The position numbers and the translations under genes were made by a program. A stretch of 64,000 nucleotides of DNA, taken from positions 372,001 through 436,000 of the forward strand of contig JADLZK010004634.1 in assembly GCA_015847255.1 (NCBI GenBank), read 5' to 3'. Positions 11,920 to 24,309 of the stretch are shown here, piece after piece. The DNA is from Hyparrhenia diplandra (lineage: Eukaryota > Streptophyta > Magnoliopsida > Poales > Poaceae). Numbering within the stretch: position 1 is the first letter of the stretch; every line of letters begins with the position of its first letter. The notes under the pieces were generated by a model that was given only the letters and a program-made list of their open reading frames with translations, was not told the origin of the DNA and did no database searches.

Positions 11920-13960
11920 TAATGAGTTATTTTTTACCTCATTTTGGCCTCCAAACATATGCACATCCCAAAAATGTGATGTGGGGAGAGAGTGGGAAAA
12001 AGGTTAGCCCGAGCAAGCGGAGGAAGGTCCAGGTCTCTTTTGGTAGATCTGGTGAGGAGAGTCGAAAAGGGCAAAGTTCGGCAGCGGGGGTTTCGTTTCT
12101 CACCCTGAATGCTTCATCAGGTTGCCATCACATGAAATCGGTTGGTTCACTCATTCGAGTATGGATCAAAACCATTTCTTCGATGAACTATTTCAAAATC
12201 ATGTTCGGATGAAAAGGATCACAACATGGACAAGATCACAAGTCGCCCATATATTAAAGAAAATATGAAAAAAAACGTTGTCTACTTGCAGATGCAACTT
12301 ATAGCGTTTTGCTGTCAAATGGCATCCTGGTTTGAGGACATGACAACTCAGGACCCGTTTTGGTATTACATCATGGCGGGCCATAAATTGAACTCATTTA
12401 AGGCACTCGAATGAACAAAACTCAACCAGTTTTCTTACCATTTTGATAAAACCTTGTCAAATATTTGTAAACAGGGTATTTTTGATTTGACATTTGGCTT
12501 TTTTCCCTCGCGCTTGAAATGAAACCTGTCCCAAATTTGAAAAAAAATGCCAAAGGCAGACCTAATTTTGCTAAACTCACTAAAATGAAAAAGGATTTTG
12601 CAAAGCGGGTTGGAAATAAAGCATTGTTTTGTAGACTTTTTGCCAAAAATGCAAATGTCAAACTCATATGCAAGCCACCATTTTGCAATCATTGGCCCCT
12701 TTTAATTGCAACCATGGGTGTAAAAAAATTCCTCTTCCAGACTAAATTTTTTGTTTGAGCCTTGACAGACTAAATCCAGTATTCAGTAATGTTTAAGCTA
12801 AAATTTCTTTGTTTTGCAAGGAAGCATGCATGTGCACTCATATAACTAACGTTTCGTTTGTTTGCGATATCAAATATTATCCTAAAAAAAAGAACCAAGC
12901 CTCAAAAGAATCGCAACCAATGTACATCTAAGCGTTAGTGTAATTAGTTATTTTTTTACCTACATTTTATACTCCAAACATATGTTTTTAGTGTATTAAA
13001 TGTGATGTGATGGAGAGAGTGGGAAAAAGGTTAGAAATTTTAGCAATCTAAACAAGGTCCAGGTCTCTTTTTGGTAGATCTGGTGTGGAGAGTCGATCCG
13101 CTTGAGGGCTCGTTCGGCAGCAGGGGTTTCAATCCCACCCTGAATGCTTCCAGGGCGCGGAAGCAGTGAAACCGGTTGGTTCACTCATTCCTAGTATGAA
13201 TCAAAACCTGTCCTCTTCTGTTCCTGAACTATTTCAAAATCATGTTCGGATGAAAAGGATCACAACATGGACAAGATCACAAGTACACATGTATATATAG
13301 AAGGAAAATATGAAAAACAAACTGCTACTTGCAGATGCAACTGCTAGCGAACTTGCTGTCAAATGGCATCCTGGGATCAGGGCATGACAACTCAGGACCC
13401 AAAGTGGTATTACATCATGTTTAAACATAAATTGAACTTATTACAAGGCACTCGAATGAACAAAACTCAACCAGCACTCTTGGGACATGATAAAACCTTG
13501 TCAAATATTTGTAAACAGGGTAATTCCTTCCTTCAAAAGCAAAATTTTCCCTCGCTGCTTGAAATGAAACCTGTGCGGTAGTGAAAAGAAACTATGGTTC
13601 AGAGGCAGACCTTATGTTTAGAAAATAAGAAGCTCAAAATGAGGAAGCAAGGAGCAGCGGGTTGGAAATAAAGTTGTAAAGCTGTGCACTTTGCATTGCC
13701 AGTACTAACTACATAGGCATGGCAGGGCAGGAAAGCCACCATTTTGCAATCATTGTTACACTTACATGCTTATAATTGCAACCACAAATTAAAAATAAAT
13801 AAAAAAAAAACTAAACTTACAGACTAAATTCAGTATTCAATATTGACAGACTAAATCCAGTATTCAGTAATAATCAAGCCACACATCTTTGTTTTGCAAG
13901 GAAGCATGCATGTGCACTCATATAACTAACACATCAAGCCACGCGATATCAACTACTAAA
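11920..13960. repeat. Block-mosaic duplication, two copies about 1,040 bp apart
   Basis: About 11925-12890 aligns with about 12950-13960. Perfect stretches (for example about 57 bp from 12187 and 13227, and TTGCTGTCAAATGGCATCCT at 12309 and 13353) alternate with unrelated blocks of almost equal length, so the offset drifts only from 1,040 to 1,044 over that span. The left part resembles the right end of the MITE at 57629-58369. No coding content. Confidence 0.8.
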
Positions 13961-13989
13961 ACTAAAGCAAAGACTCAGTTATAAAGCAT

Positions 13990-15120
13990 GGATACAGAGA
14001 TCATGCAAAGTTTGATGCCATAGTCAAACTTGAATATCTGAATGTCTAAATTGATTAAAACCTGACACAGTGATGCTTGTATGGTGTCAAATCAAGTAGC
14101 AAAAATATCTAGTCAAATCAAGTAGACTGACCTATCGAACATGGCAGTTACTAATAATTTGTCTGAGAAAAGAGCAGCCTTATCCTACAAATAAGGATGG
14201 CAAGCTGCAGTACTAGAATTCAGCTGCAAAATGCCCAGGACTACATACTGAGAAGTATGTAGTAACCTTTGGAAATTCAAATTTGATCTGTACATCCAAT
14301 GGCAAAAGAATAGAATATTGCCACTTAATCAAATTTGACAATTCAAATTCATTTCTCTCCAGTCTCCAGACCTAAAAACTGCAGCCCATTTACAAGGGAT
14401 GATGGCCTGCAGACCTTAAAAATTTGCGCCTGCTTTTTTGCTACTCAACAACAATCCCTAGTATTGCAACCTAAGAGCAGGGTACTCCGATTGCCCATAT
14501 CAGCTCAGCTGGTACGATAGTGAGTGGCCCAATATGGTTACAAGTAAGATTAATCACCTTGCTTAGGACTATTGCTATCACTTAAATAAAAGGTAAACTT
14601 TTGAAGCCATTCTGTGATGGTAACCCAGTAATAGTTCATACACATACATACAGATAGTGAGCAAAAAAAAAGAAGGGAAAGAAACTGAAACATGATCAAT
14701 AATTTTAGGATGGTAACCCTGGCAAGTTTGATCTCTAGGTCTATGATGCAGCAGTATGGCGTGCTTTCAGACATTGGTTGACTTTCTAGTTCCTACCCAC
14801 CCTTCTAAACTATCGAATGCCTAATTGACAAGCTTTGTTACACATGTCAAGGTGAGCACTAGCATACAATCTCTACTGAGTACTGAAATTCTTCTAAAAA
14901 TTCCCTCTGGACAAGATAGATAACAGCTGCAGTCCTTATTTGTTCTTCTTCTTAAAAAATTCAGAACATTCCATTCATGATTCAGAGTTTCAGTGCGAAT
15001 GTTTCAGGACACGAACTGCCATTTGATTTTCTGTACAGGAGAGATTTACGAGTAAAAAAAAGGGTCCAATGCTTATGACAAAGAGCACGAAACCCTCGCA
15101 TCCAGAAGCACAGCATGGAC
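13990..15120. other. No gene seen
   Basis: AT-rich sequence with only short frames on both strands and no recognisable domain or terminal repeat. It could be intron or intergenic. Confidence 0.5.
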
Positions 15121-15121
15121 C

Positions 15122-15730
15122 TAATTCCCTTGAAATTGAACAGACCGAATTCCCTTGAAATTGAACAGATCGGAGCCCCAACAAGATGAACGACCAAGAA
15201 TCCCCTAGCACGAAACCCACCTCATGTCCCCGTCCTGACGTCGACCAAGAAAAACAAGAAGTACACCACCTCATCTCCCCGTCCTTCTCTCCAAGATGCA
15301 AGCAAGAACCCTAGCGCTGACGCGAACCCTAGCTCCGGGGAGAGAAAGGAAAGGAAGGGGAGGAAGAAGAAAGCACAGCCAATAACCAAGAACCTAGCTC
15401 CCAGAACCAAGAACCCTAGCGAGCTAGAGAGGGGAAGGACATGGGGGTTTACCGGAGAGAAGGCGGCGGGGAAGTGGATGTCAGACAGGGGTTGGTCTTC
15501 GTCGCCGTCGACGGTGCGCCGCCGAGCAGCCGCGCCGTCTCCCCGCGTCACCCGCATGCCCGGATTGAAGCCCGAGGGTTGGAGGTGAGGATTGCTGAGG
15601 CTTCCGGGCCGAACCAGATTTGGAAACGGGCCACTTCGTTCCGGTCGGAACCTAGGCCGTTCCGGGCCGTTCCTGGTGTAACCGAACGAGGCCTGAAGCG
15701 GTTCGAGGGGGCGCTGTTCGTTTGGTGAAA
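15122..15730. other. GC-rich 5' region of an unidentified transcription unit
   Basis: A 24-bp unit, TTCCCTTGAAATTGAACAGA, is tandemly duplicated at 15126-15170. AACCCTAG telo-box motifs occur at about 15309, 15325 and 15413, which usually lie in promoters or 5' UTRs of plant housekeeping genes. Open frames exist on both strands (minus 15557-15222, 111 residues; plus 15441-15728, 95 residues) but neither resembles a known protein. I therefore do not call a coding gene. Confidence 0.35.
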
Positions 15731-18410
15731 GAAATTATTGAAACAGTATACATGTACCCAATGACGAAGGAGGAAGAAGACAGTTCAGGGTTTCTTTCAT
15801 TATATTTGTGGTGTCGAATCTGCTGGCACCTTCTGCGAAGCACGACTATGCATGAAATTAATTATCAAAGCTACATATTTCAAGCCAAATGTAGGTGTCA
15901 TCTGCATTAAGGGCCTAACATCGCTACATGTGCTGAGAAGGGCCTATCATCAATGGAAGCGCCAAACCCATCCCCAAATACTTTGACAAAGGTAACACAG
16001 CACGGTGCAACTTATTTTCTAAAACCAACTGCCAAAAAAAAAAAAAAAAAAAAAACTTTCAATGTTTTTCTAAACTCCTGAAACAATACGACTATTTTAA
16101 GAGAACAATGTAAACCTTGTACAAAATGAGATATTGCAAATAGGTGGTCATATATCTACATTTACAACCCACGCATTCAAACAAGCTAGCTACATCAATC
16201 AACCAACATATATTGTGGAGGCTACCATCAGCAGAAATAAGAGAGGTAACTCGATGCACCAACTATTAAATTTGTTCCAAATATGAAATACTTGGGGATA
16301 TAAACTCAGTTAATTGACCATCTCATCAGGCGTCAACACTATCAAAGATAGACACTGGCTACAAATGGTGGCTATGAACACAGTCCAGGAGTGTGTCCAA
16401 ACAGTAAAGGAGGCATTATCAGAAAACACAAAAGAGCCAAACAACAGGTAAAAGTTAGTGGCTCAATCAACTATATTAATGCAAATCTGTCACACAAGAA
16501 AATTAACTGTTGAGTTGGGACCCTTCTGAGCTATCAGTAAGTATTTTTCCTTGCATCACTACGCGTAGACACCGCTGAAACACAGGAATTGGCGATTATG
16601 AATCAACTAAATGCTGCAGATAGTCTCATACTGCTAAGCAGTTCCTCCCAAAGGCATCAGACAACACTCAAGACCACATCCCAGTTTAGTGTTCAAATAA
16701 CCAATCCATCAAAAAAAGTTTCTGAGCATCTTAACATATAGTCATTAGACAAAAACAGAACCATACTGTGCTATTCACTTACTCCACTATTCAATATTGC
16801 TTTCTTTTCGCAGAGAAAAGATTTGGGGTTGGTCAACCAATCATCTAGTGGAACAACAAAATAAACCAGACGCCAACCAATCAACTAAAATCATTGTTTA
16901 TCTGACATCTATAGCGCAAAAACACACCTGACCGACAACTGCCCAAACCAAGTAATGGTAATCACTGATGAGACTTGTTATGTAATTTCTATTTTGAATT
17001 ACCAGTCTTTATGGACGACCTGATCATGTTGTGTTTCATATCAATACTTCATAAATCACCTATAATGCCCAAAAGATATTGTTTCCATGTTCACTGTTCT
17101 CAATCTGCCTTGAAAGCACTAGTCACTTGCACAAACCCACTATAAAAGAATCAATCTAGTTCCTCACCATAGTCTGAGCATGTATACTCCGAGCACTTTC
17201 TCTAGTCTGCCATAGCCTGAGGATGTATACTCCGAGCTTACTGCTGTAGATAAAACATCCACCTCAAGATCACCCATAACTGAACCGGCAATTTTAGAAT
17301 CTGAAAACAAATGGACGAAGATAGGAAACTAATCAATGCCTTTTTGCTTTCCACATTTTTAAATTAAACATAAAAAACATGACTGAATCATCACCTTTTC
17401 TTCCTGCCGCTACCCAATCTCTGGTGCAAATCAATGCTTCTGTCAGCAGCACAAAAAAAAGAGGACTCAGATCAAAGTCGTCATCTATATTTCCCATTAA
17501 TACATCTGTTGTATCACTAGGTCCAGCTGATGCACTACTCCTTGATTATTGAGGAGCAGAAGTAGCACCAAATTCGAATGAATTAATTATTGCTTATTTG
17601 GGGAGTACTACAACTTACTGTACCATTTCATTTTTAAATTTAATATAATCAAAGCAGAGCATCGAAACATGATATGTATGCAATCTTTCCTATCTGGTGT
17701 AGGTTGTGCAGGAATTTAAAAAGTACAAAATCTAAATTAGAAGCATTAACAATTCAGATATGTCAATGGAGAGAGGGATAGTAACAAGTAGCTATATAAT
17801 GTCTGAGTTCCTAATTTCCTATGTATGTAACTTTTGACAGAGCAACAAGCTGATCACAGAAACACAAGTGAGAAAATTAAGCCAGCGTGGACAAAATGAA
17901 GCTGCAATAGAACTTATGAAGTGGCTGTGAATGAATTAGAACGGGAAAATTTACATGTGCTCAATCACAATTTAGTAGCAACATTGGCATAGTTTTTTCC
18001 ATGGGAAACAAGAGTACATAGTTTCAACAAGAGAACAATGGACAATTGCTTCCTCGCTGCAGTGTTCTGCTTGTGCTTCTCTGAAAATACTCCCCTAACC
18101 ACAACAGTATTTGAGCATTATGAAAATTCATTTTTGGTGTCTGAATAACCATAAAAACTATCCAACCGTCCTGATTCTCAACCCTAATCCCTAATTCTAG
18201 CAATTGAAAATGCATAAATAATAGCCCAATCCATTATCGACGCCTATTAACATAGCTGTGAATATTATGTCATATCAAAGAGCACCAACTCAACATTCAA
18301 TCAATCGATTCCACCACACACTCAATTCCCCAAAGCAACAACCCAGCGGCATTGTAATCACACACAAGTAGCATGGCCTGTCAGGCTGTCAGTATCCCAA
18401 ATTTAAGTGC
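15731..18410. other. Gene-free AT-rich stretch with a small tandem repeat
   Basis: No convincing exon was found on either strand. A 22-A run lies at about 16034. A 43-bp tandem pair is at 17168-17253, both copies containing TGTATACTCCGAGC. The stretch lies between two GC-rich islands and could be a long intron. Confidence 0.45.
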
Positions 18411-18419
18411 ATTGTAAGC

Positions 18420-19080
18420 ATGCCACGCCGCCACACCAGCAGCTGACCATGTCATGGCATGGGCGCAGCAGGTCAACCATCGTGCATCTCTGATATCTTG
18501 GGAGATCCCAGTTCCCAGAAGAATGGGACTCACCTGGCCGAGATCCGAACTGGAGAGAAGGTTGGCGGCGGAAGAGGGCCGAGCGCCGCCGGTAGAGAAG
18601 AGCGACCGTGCCACCATGCTGCTCTCGCCACGCGGTACGGCATGGGCGGACAGGGCCGAGCGCGGGGCAGAGAGCGTGGACGCCGGGCAGGCCAGAGCGG
18701 CCCAGGCAGGTCGTGCGGAGCCGCGGTGGACGCCGGGCGGAGACCGGGACGAGGCGAGCAGTGCCTTCGGCAGGAAGGGGGCGAAGTCGTAGGCAGCGAC
18801 GGGCGAGCAGCGCAGCCGGGCGGAGACGCGGCGTGGGAGCAGCAGGGGCAAGCGGAGTCCGCAGGGACGGGCGTCGTGGCCGCCAGAGAGCGAAGTGGCC
18901 GCCAGGTGGAGCAGGGTCGCGGTCGCGCGGTGCTGGGGCGGGACGCGAGCAGCTCGCGATGCTCGATGGGGCAGGGGCGGGGCGATGTGCGGCGCTGGGA
19001 GAGGAGCCGTCGCGGTCGGCGGGGAGACCGACGCGGTTCGGGGAGAGCAGGGGACCGATCGGCTGGGCTGGGAAGGTGAC
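18420..19080. other. GC-rich island, coding status unresolved
   Basis: Overlapping long frames occur on both strands (minus 19173-18403, 256 residues; plus 18459-19079, 206 residues), all Arg/Ala/Pro/Gly-rich with no domain. Simultaneous openness on both strands is what GC-rich promoter or 5' UTR sequence gives by chance. A run of about 20 T at 19090 separates it from the minisatellite. Confidence 0.4.
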
Positions 19081-19116
19081 GAGTTGTCTTTTTTTTTTTT
19101 TTTTTTTTACAAAGAC

Positions 19117-19400
19117 GAATTTCCAGCTAGGGATGGGTAAATTTCCAGCAAGGGTCTCTCTGTTCGTGAGCATATAAGAGAAGTGGCGCCGAATTTCCAG
19201 CTAGGGATGGGTAAATTTCCAGCAAGGGTCTCTCTGTTCGGGACCACATGAGAGAGGGGGCGCCGAATTTCCAGCTAGGGATGGGTAAATTTCTAGCAAG
19301 GGTCTCTCTGTTCGGGAGCACATGAGAGAGGGGGCGCCGAATTTGCAGCTCAGCGTGGACGAATTTCCATCCGGGGGTCCTCTGTCTTCAACCAAGAGAT
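19117..19400. repeat. 74-bp minisatellite, three full copies plus a decayed fourth
   Basis: GAATTTCCAGCTAGGGATGG begins at 19117, 19191 and 19265; a diverged copy starts at 19339. The period is exactly 74 bp. Each unit also contains AAGGGTCTCTCTGTTCG. Copies 2 and 3 are most alike. Confidence 0.95.
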
Positions 19401-20114
19401 TGGCGATTTTTCAGCTCGGCAGCTATCTCCAACCAAGGATCCTATTGCCGTACGTCAATAAGATGCAAGATCCTTAGTGCTTTAGAACTTTGATGAAACA
19501 AACTGAAATGGGGGAAAAAATGTAAAACCACCATAATTCATGTTAGCTTACATATTAAGGACATTTGTTCTCGGATAACACATCCAAAAGGTCTTAATTC
19601 TTTCTGAACACAGCAGATTATGCTGTTTGACATGAAAATTCCGAGAAAAGAACAGAACTAACGCTGGGCATGGAACGTTGCACATCACACAGACCATTGG
19701 CTGCTCCTCGTCGGACGCACATCATCCTCACTCATCAGGAAAACCATGTAGTTCACGGATGAGTCCGGCCACATCAAGTCTAAGTCTCCGCAATATGAAC
19801 AAAGTTGCTCTCTAAACAGCACGGCACAGTTTTCATCAGAAAACAGCTAAAATAAATATCACCAGAACGTCAAAGTAACAGCTGATGACCTTGTACGGAG
19901 TACAAATAAACTCTGATACAAATGATTCGTGGAAGTACTAGGTTCAGCCAGTCAGCATCGTTTCTGACCATTCTCCATGTTTGGCAACAAAAAATGTCAG
20001 GGAGGATATGGCTAAATACCATGCAGGTTTTCACATGGTTGTTCACATTCTCCATGTAGGTTTTTCATATAGGTGTTCAGGCCATGGATCACATAAACAA
20101 TCATTTGAGGCTCC

Positions 20115-23100
20115 TCATGGCTTCTCTTCCTTTGCAGCTCCTGTCGGGGCTTCCTCCCCCTTACTCTGCTCCACCTTACTTCCTTCCACATCTGCACATT
20201 TTCGAAAAATATGGACAGCTGAGTCATGAAATGAACATAACTTGATGAAAAGTAGATCATCAGGGACAGGTTCCTCCCCAAGATCCGAACTATTGAATCA
20301 CTCGCCTACTACCACATTCTATTATGTATTCTGAACAGAAGATAAAAAGGAGAGAATGACACACCTTCATTAGCTCTATTCATCACATTGTTTTCATTAT
20401 TCTGAAGATCGGAAGCTACAGCTCTGATATCCAGCTTCTGCAGATACAAAACACCATGAAAATATTTCATGAATGATCACTGAAAATATTTCATAAATCA
20501 TCACATAACGCTTTTGTCAGATACCTACCGAGTCGATCTTCAAGAAAACAGGGGGGTGCCCTCCTTCTTCAGCAGCCTCGGCCACAACCTGCGATCAGCC
20601 TTCTTCAGAACGTAGCTTACGTCTTTGACTCCAACTATTTTTTCAGTCTCCTGCAAGCAGTAAAACCAATGTAATCAGAATGTTCCGGATGATAGAACCA
20701 GTCAACAATTCAACCAACCTCAAGATTAATAGCGTCAAATAGCTCGAAGTCAAGCTTGTATGTCATATCATCAGCTCCCTTAGCAGAGAAGTGAAAAAGG
20801 CCCTCAGGCTTCAAATCGAGCATAATATCCTTTGCCTTAGGCAACTCAATTACTATGAACAGCTTGTCAGACCTCTGAGACCACCTAGTCTTAGGATGGG
20901 GGCTGCAATAATAAACAACATGAAATTCATGGACTAAGGCACATCGAATATTGCTCAAGGACTAAGTCACATCGAATATTGGCTAAAACATACCTTCTCT
21001 CTTTTACTTCTGCAGGAACTAAAGAAGAAAAAACAGGTCAGAGAAGATGTAACACCATTGAAATAAAAAAAAAAAACAGCAATAAACACCACTTACTTTT
21101 ATGAAATGGGATGAAGCTGACTGGGCTTAGCTCTGGAATGTTAGTCTCAACATGTTTATCACTTGGTGTTCTTAAAAACACTATTAGTGAATCTGGCTTG
21201 TTTTGGAACATTCTTTCTGGAATCGATGAATCAAAACTGATCCACAATTCTTTTTTGGAAGTTTGAAATATGGTTCTGTGCTTTGGATTGAAGAAAATCA
21301 TTCTACAGTTCTCACTGTCTTCACTAGTCTCCTTAATTGTACAATCCTCATACATTTTCAAGATTTGACTTCTAGCTTCAGATTGAGATTTCTTCATCAC
21401 AATAAAAACTCTAGATGGTCTCAAAGCTGTAATAATGTGGGACAAGATGGTTGTCTTTTCTTTCTCCTCAACTTCTAGTTGGCATCTTTGGTGCAAGTCT
21501 AAAGAACTTGGCTGCTGCGAGTCAAGACTTGACTGACTTAATTCCTCCCATTCTGCAAAAAAAAAAGAAAAAGAAAAAGAGATTAGTTTTAAAACTAACA
21601 GTACCAATAAAAAGAAAAAGAGGCCTATTAGGGAGCAAATTAACAAAACCATGAAGATAGATATTTTAGTTTCTTACTTTTCTTAATCAAACTGTAGAAG
21701 GACCCTTGTTTTTGTGTGAATTTGAACACCGGCTTCCCACCAAGGTAACTTTCCATTTTTTTCAGAAGCCTCCGAAGATCGACCTTATTTTCATCTGGGG
21801 ATAACTTCATTACTCTCATCACTCCATCAACCCAAAACATTTTCTCCCTTGGCTGCCATTCAGGAATCAAATCTGTGTAATACCGCCTCATATACTTCAG
21901 CAATATCAAAAGATCAGCAATTCTATCATCCAAATCGATCCGATGAGCACCCCATAGTGTATTAAACACTAGCTGACAGTCTGAACAAGCTTCAAAGGGA
22001 TGCAAATTTAAAGCCAATCTGATGCCTTCCTTGAGAAGTAGAAACATTGCCACTGCTTCAGCTTCGATAGAATTCTCACATGGGAAATCTTTAACCACAA
22101 TACTCGATAAGATCTCATTGGAGCTCGTCCATATAGCAATACAAATTGAAGCTCTACTATTCTTCTTGTCATTCTTATCCTCAACTAAAGAGGCATCACA
22201 CTCTTCCCTATACAGCGGGGAGCCATCAAAAGTAACTCCACGCTTATAGAGAGTTGTCCCAAATGAGACACCTAAAGTGCTATCCCAATCCTCAATTACC
22301 AAAAATCCTTCCTCACTTAGGAAATCCAAGAAGGCACTCCAATAGGACTCTGTCATTTTCACAACTGCCTCCATCAAATCAATACTTGTCAAATATTTAG
22401 CATCTATTACATGTTTCTTATATTCTTCAAGCAGCTTGATGCCTTTATGGTCACTGAGAGAGTAGGGTAACAAAAGAACACGTGTAACTAGTGCAGGTCT
22501 AATCCTCTCATGGTATAACTTCTTTAAAATTTCCTTTGATTGGTGTTCCTTGCACTCTTTTATGTCATAGTGCAGTAATTCTTTTAAACTAGTTGCACTT
22601 AAGTTCTGAAGGTTACCCCCAAGGCGTGCAATTTTGTCCACAACATCTTCTATTCCGGATGGCATTTCATCCCTATCACTATTGCACTTCTCTACGGACA
22701 ACAGATTAATCCCTTTTATCATTGGATCTGAAAATGTGCTTAGCAACCGATTTGTTGGCCGATTTCCCTAATGAATAGACGAAGGTAAAGTAAATAAACA
22801 ACAAGAAACTTATCAAATAGGTCTATCTATATGGTAGATAAAACATGACTATTTGTTTTCAATTCCAAATATTATGCGAAATAAATCGATTGTAACTAAG
22901 GTGCAAGTAGAAATTCAAGTGTTGGAGAGTCAAATTCTCCTTTATCTCACAGACACCTTCTTGAGCACTAATCTAAGTCATCTGAGACACAAAAATTTGA
23001 GTGCCCAAAGACCATAAAACATACAAATGTCTTTTAGCAAGTTCATATATCTATGATATATAGTATAAACTAAGTTACATGAATGTAATATATAACAGCA

Positions 23101-23182
23101 GGATAAAATCCAAAAGTTTATTGTGGGTTAAAGAAGTTCACAAGATGTGAAAACTATTTATGGTCAGAGAATAGAAGTTACC
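20115..23182 (-). CDS. RNase H-like plus p23/CS-domain fusion protein
   Basis: Exons (minus): first exon ending 23182 (start uncertain, possibly ATG 23472), then 22767-21678, 21552-21097, 21018-20994, 20902-20719, 20650-20529, 20437-20365, 20191-20115, all GT/AG and phase-compatible. From exon 2 the product is about 675 residues. Residues 185-320 look like an RNase H-type (RVT_3-like) domain: possible catalytic acids are Asp191 (CDAS), Glu237 (EAEA), Asp263 (SDCQL) and Asp314 (WVDG). Residues 370-515 are unrecognised. Residues 525-625 are a clear CS domain of the Hsp90 co-chaperone p23 (TRWSQRSDKLFIVIELPKA, PEGLFHFSAKG, ELFDAI, LLKKEG). The tail is short and acidic, ending AAKEEKP. In the 20650-20529 exon one base is missing at a run of six C, giving a premature TGA; seven C would restore PPVFLKID and the phase of the last two exons. 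It could instead be two genes read together. Confidence 0.7.
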
Positions 23183-23344
23183 ATCATGTTTGACTGCAAA
23201 TGACGTCTGATGCTTATCACCGGACAGTGAAGCCCCGGGAGATGGCGGCCAGTCCATGGTGTGCCAGGCCCAGCAGGAAGACGAGGACCAGGGCCGTGGG
23301 AGTTGAAGAGAACTCCAACCGAAGGAGAGACGGCTGGTGGTGTT

Positions 23345-24100
23345 GCCGGTGTCATGCAGCTGGCAGGCAGAAGGCCAGCAGATGGAGGGCGTCCACCGGT
23401 CAGCAACGGAACAGTGCGGCACGCTGGCGGCCGGAGGTGAGGTACCGCCGTTTTCATCCCCAGCCGCAGCATCGCCGACGCCGACGCAAAAGGTCGTTTC
23501 TTTTCAGCTTCTGCTGCTGCAGCTGCTCGGGGCGGCGACGCTGGTGAGGAGGGACTGTGTCCTCGGGCACTCGAGGGCGATGTGCCGACGGGGGTTCGGA
23601 GCGGACGGCGCCATTGACGTTGGAGTAGGTTGGCGGTGTCGCCGGAGTGGACGGAGTCGGTGGCGTGCCAGCAGCGATAGGACGTAGATCGGACCCGTCG
23701 AAGGTAGAGAGAAGTCCGACCGGTGGTGGCGCCGCCGGAGTGGTACGGTGGCCGGCGGGCAGAAGGCCGGCAGATGGAGGGCCTCCACCTGTCAGCAACT
23801 GAGCAGTGCGGCCCGCTGGCGGCCGGAGGTGAGGTGCCGCCGTTTTCATCCCCAGCCGAAGCATCGCCGACGCCGAGGCAAAAAGATGGTTTCTTTTCGG
23901 CTGCTGCTGCTGCTCGGGGCGGCGACGCCGGTGAGGAGGGTTTAGGGTTAGGTGACCGGCGGGCAGAAAGCCAGCAGATGGAGGGCCTCCACCTCCACCG
24001 TCGTCAGAAGCCACATGCCCGTTGCGTGCGCGCCTGGCCGGAACGGCGCGGCACACTGGCGGCCGGGGGCGCCTGAGCATTCCCAAGCCCAAAATGCCAC
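23345..24100 (-). repeat. Tandemly repeated GC-rich first-exon region
   Basis: On the plus strand, two strongly similar blocks (about 23345-23560 and 23735-23950) and a partial third (about 23950-24100) share GCTGGCGGCCGG and the word CGCCGTTTTCATCCCCAGCC. On the minus strand each full block can encode LRLGMKTAxPHLRPPA then PPSAGLLPA. The proximal block is the probable first exon of the RNase H/p23 gene, so duplication may have created alternative 5' exons or promoters. Confidence 0.75.
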
Positions 24101-24309
24101 CTTTTTTCTTGAATTTGAGAGGGCTTATTCGGCTGCTGCTGGCGGTGGTGGCGAGGTATGGGAATGTCCATCGACGGCGGCAGTCCCGGGGGACGTGTTA
24201 GCGGCAGGGCACGCCAAAGCGGCGGCCGACGGCCTCTCTCCGCAGCATGAGGGGGGAGTAGAGGAGAAGGGCTTGGTTTCTTGGTCGGTCTGGGCTTGTG
24301 CTTGCTAAA

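Noticed and set aside
18403..19173. 256-residue minus and 206-residue plus overlapping frames
   Set aside because: Both strands are open because of high GC; the peptides are low-complexity and the minus frame runs through a poly(A)/poly(T) run and into the 74-bp minisatellite.
23454..24092. 212-residue proline-rich minus-strand protein
   Set aside because: It is the translation of the repeated GC-rich 5' blocks and lacks a downstream exon of its own.
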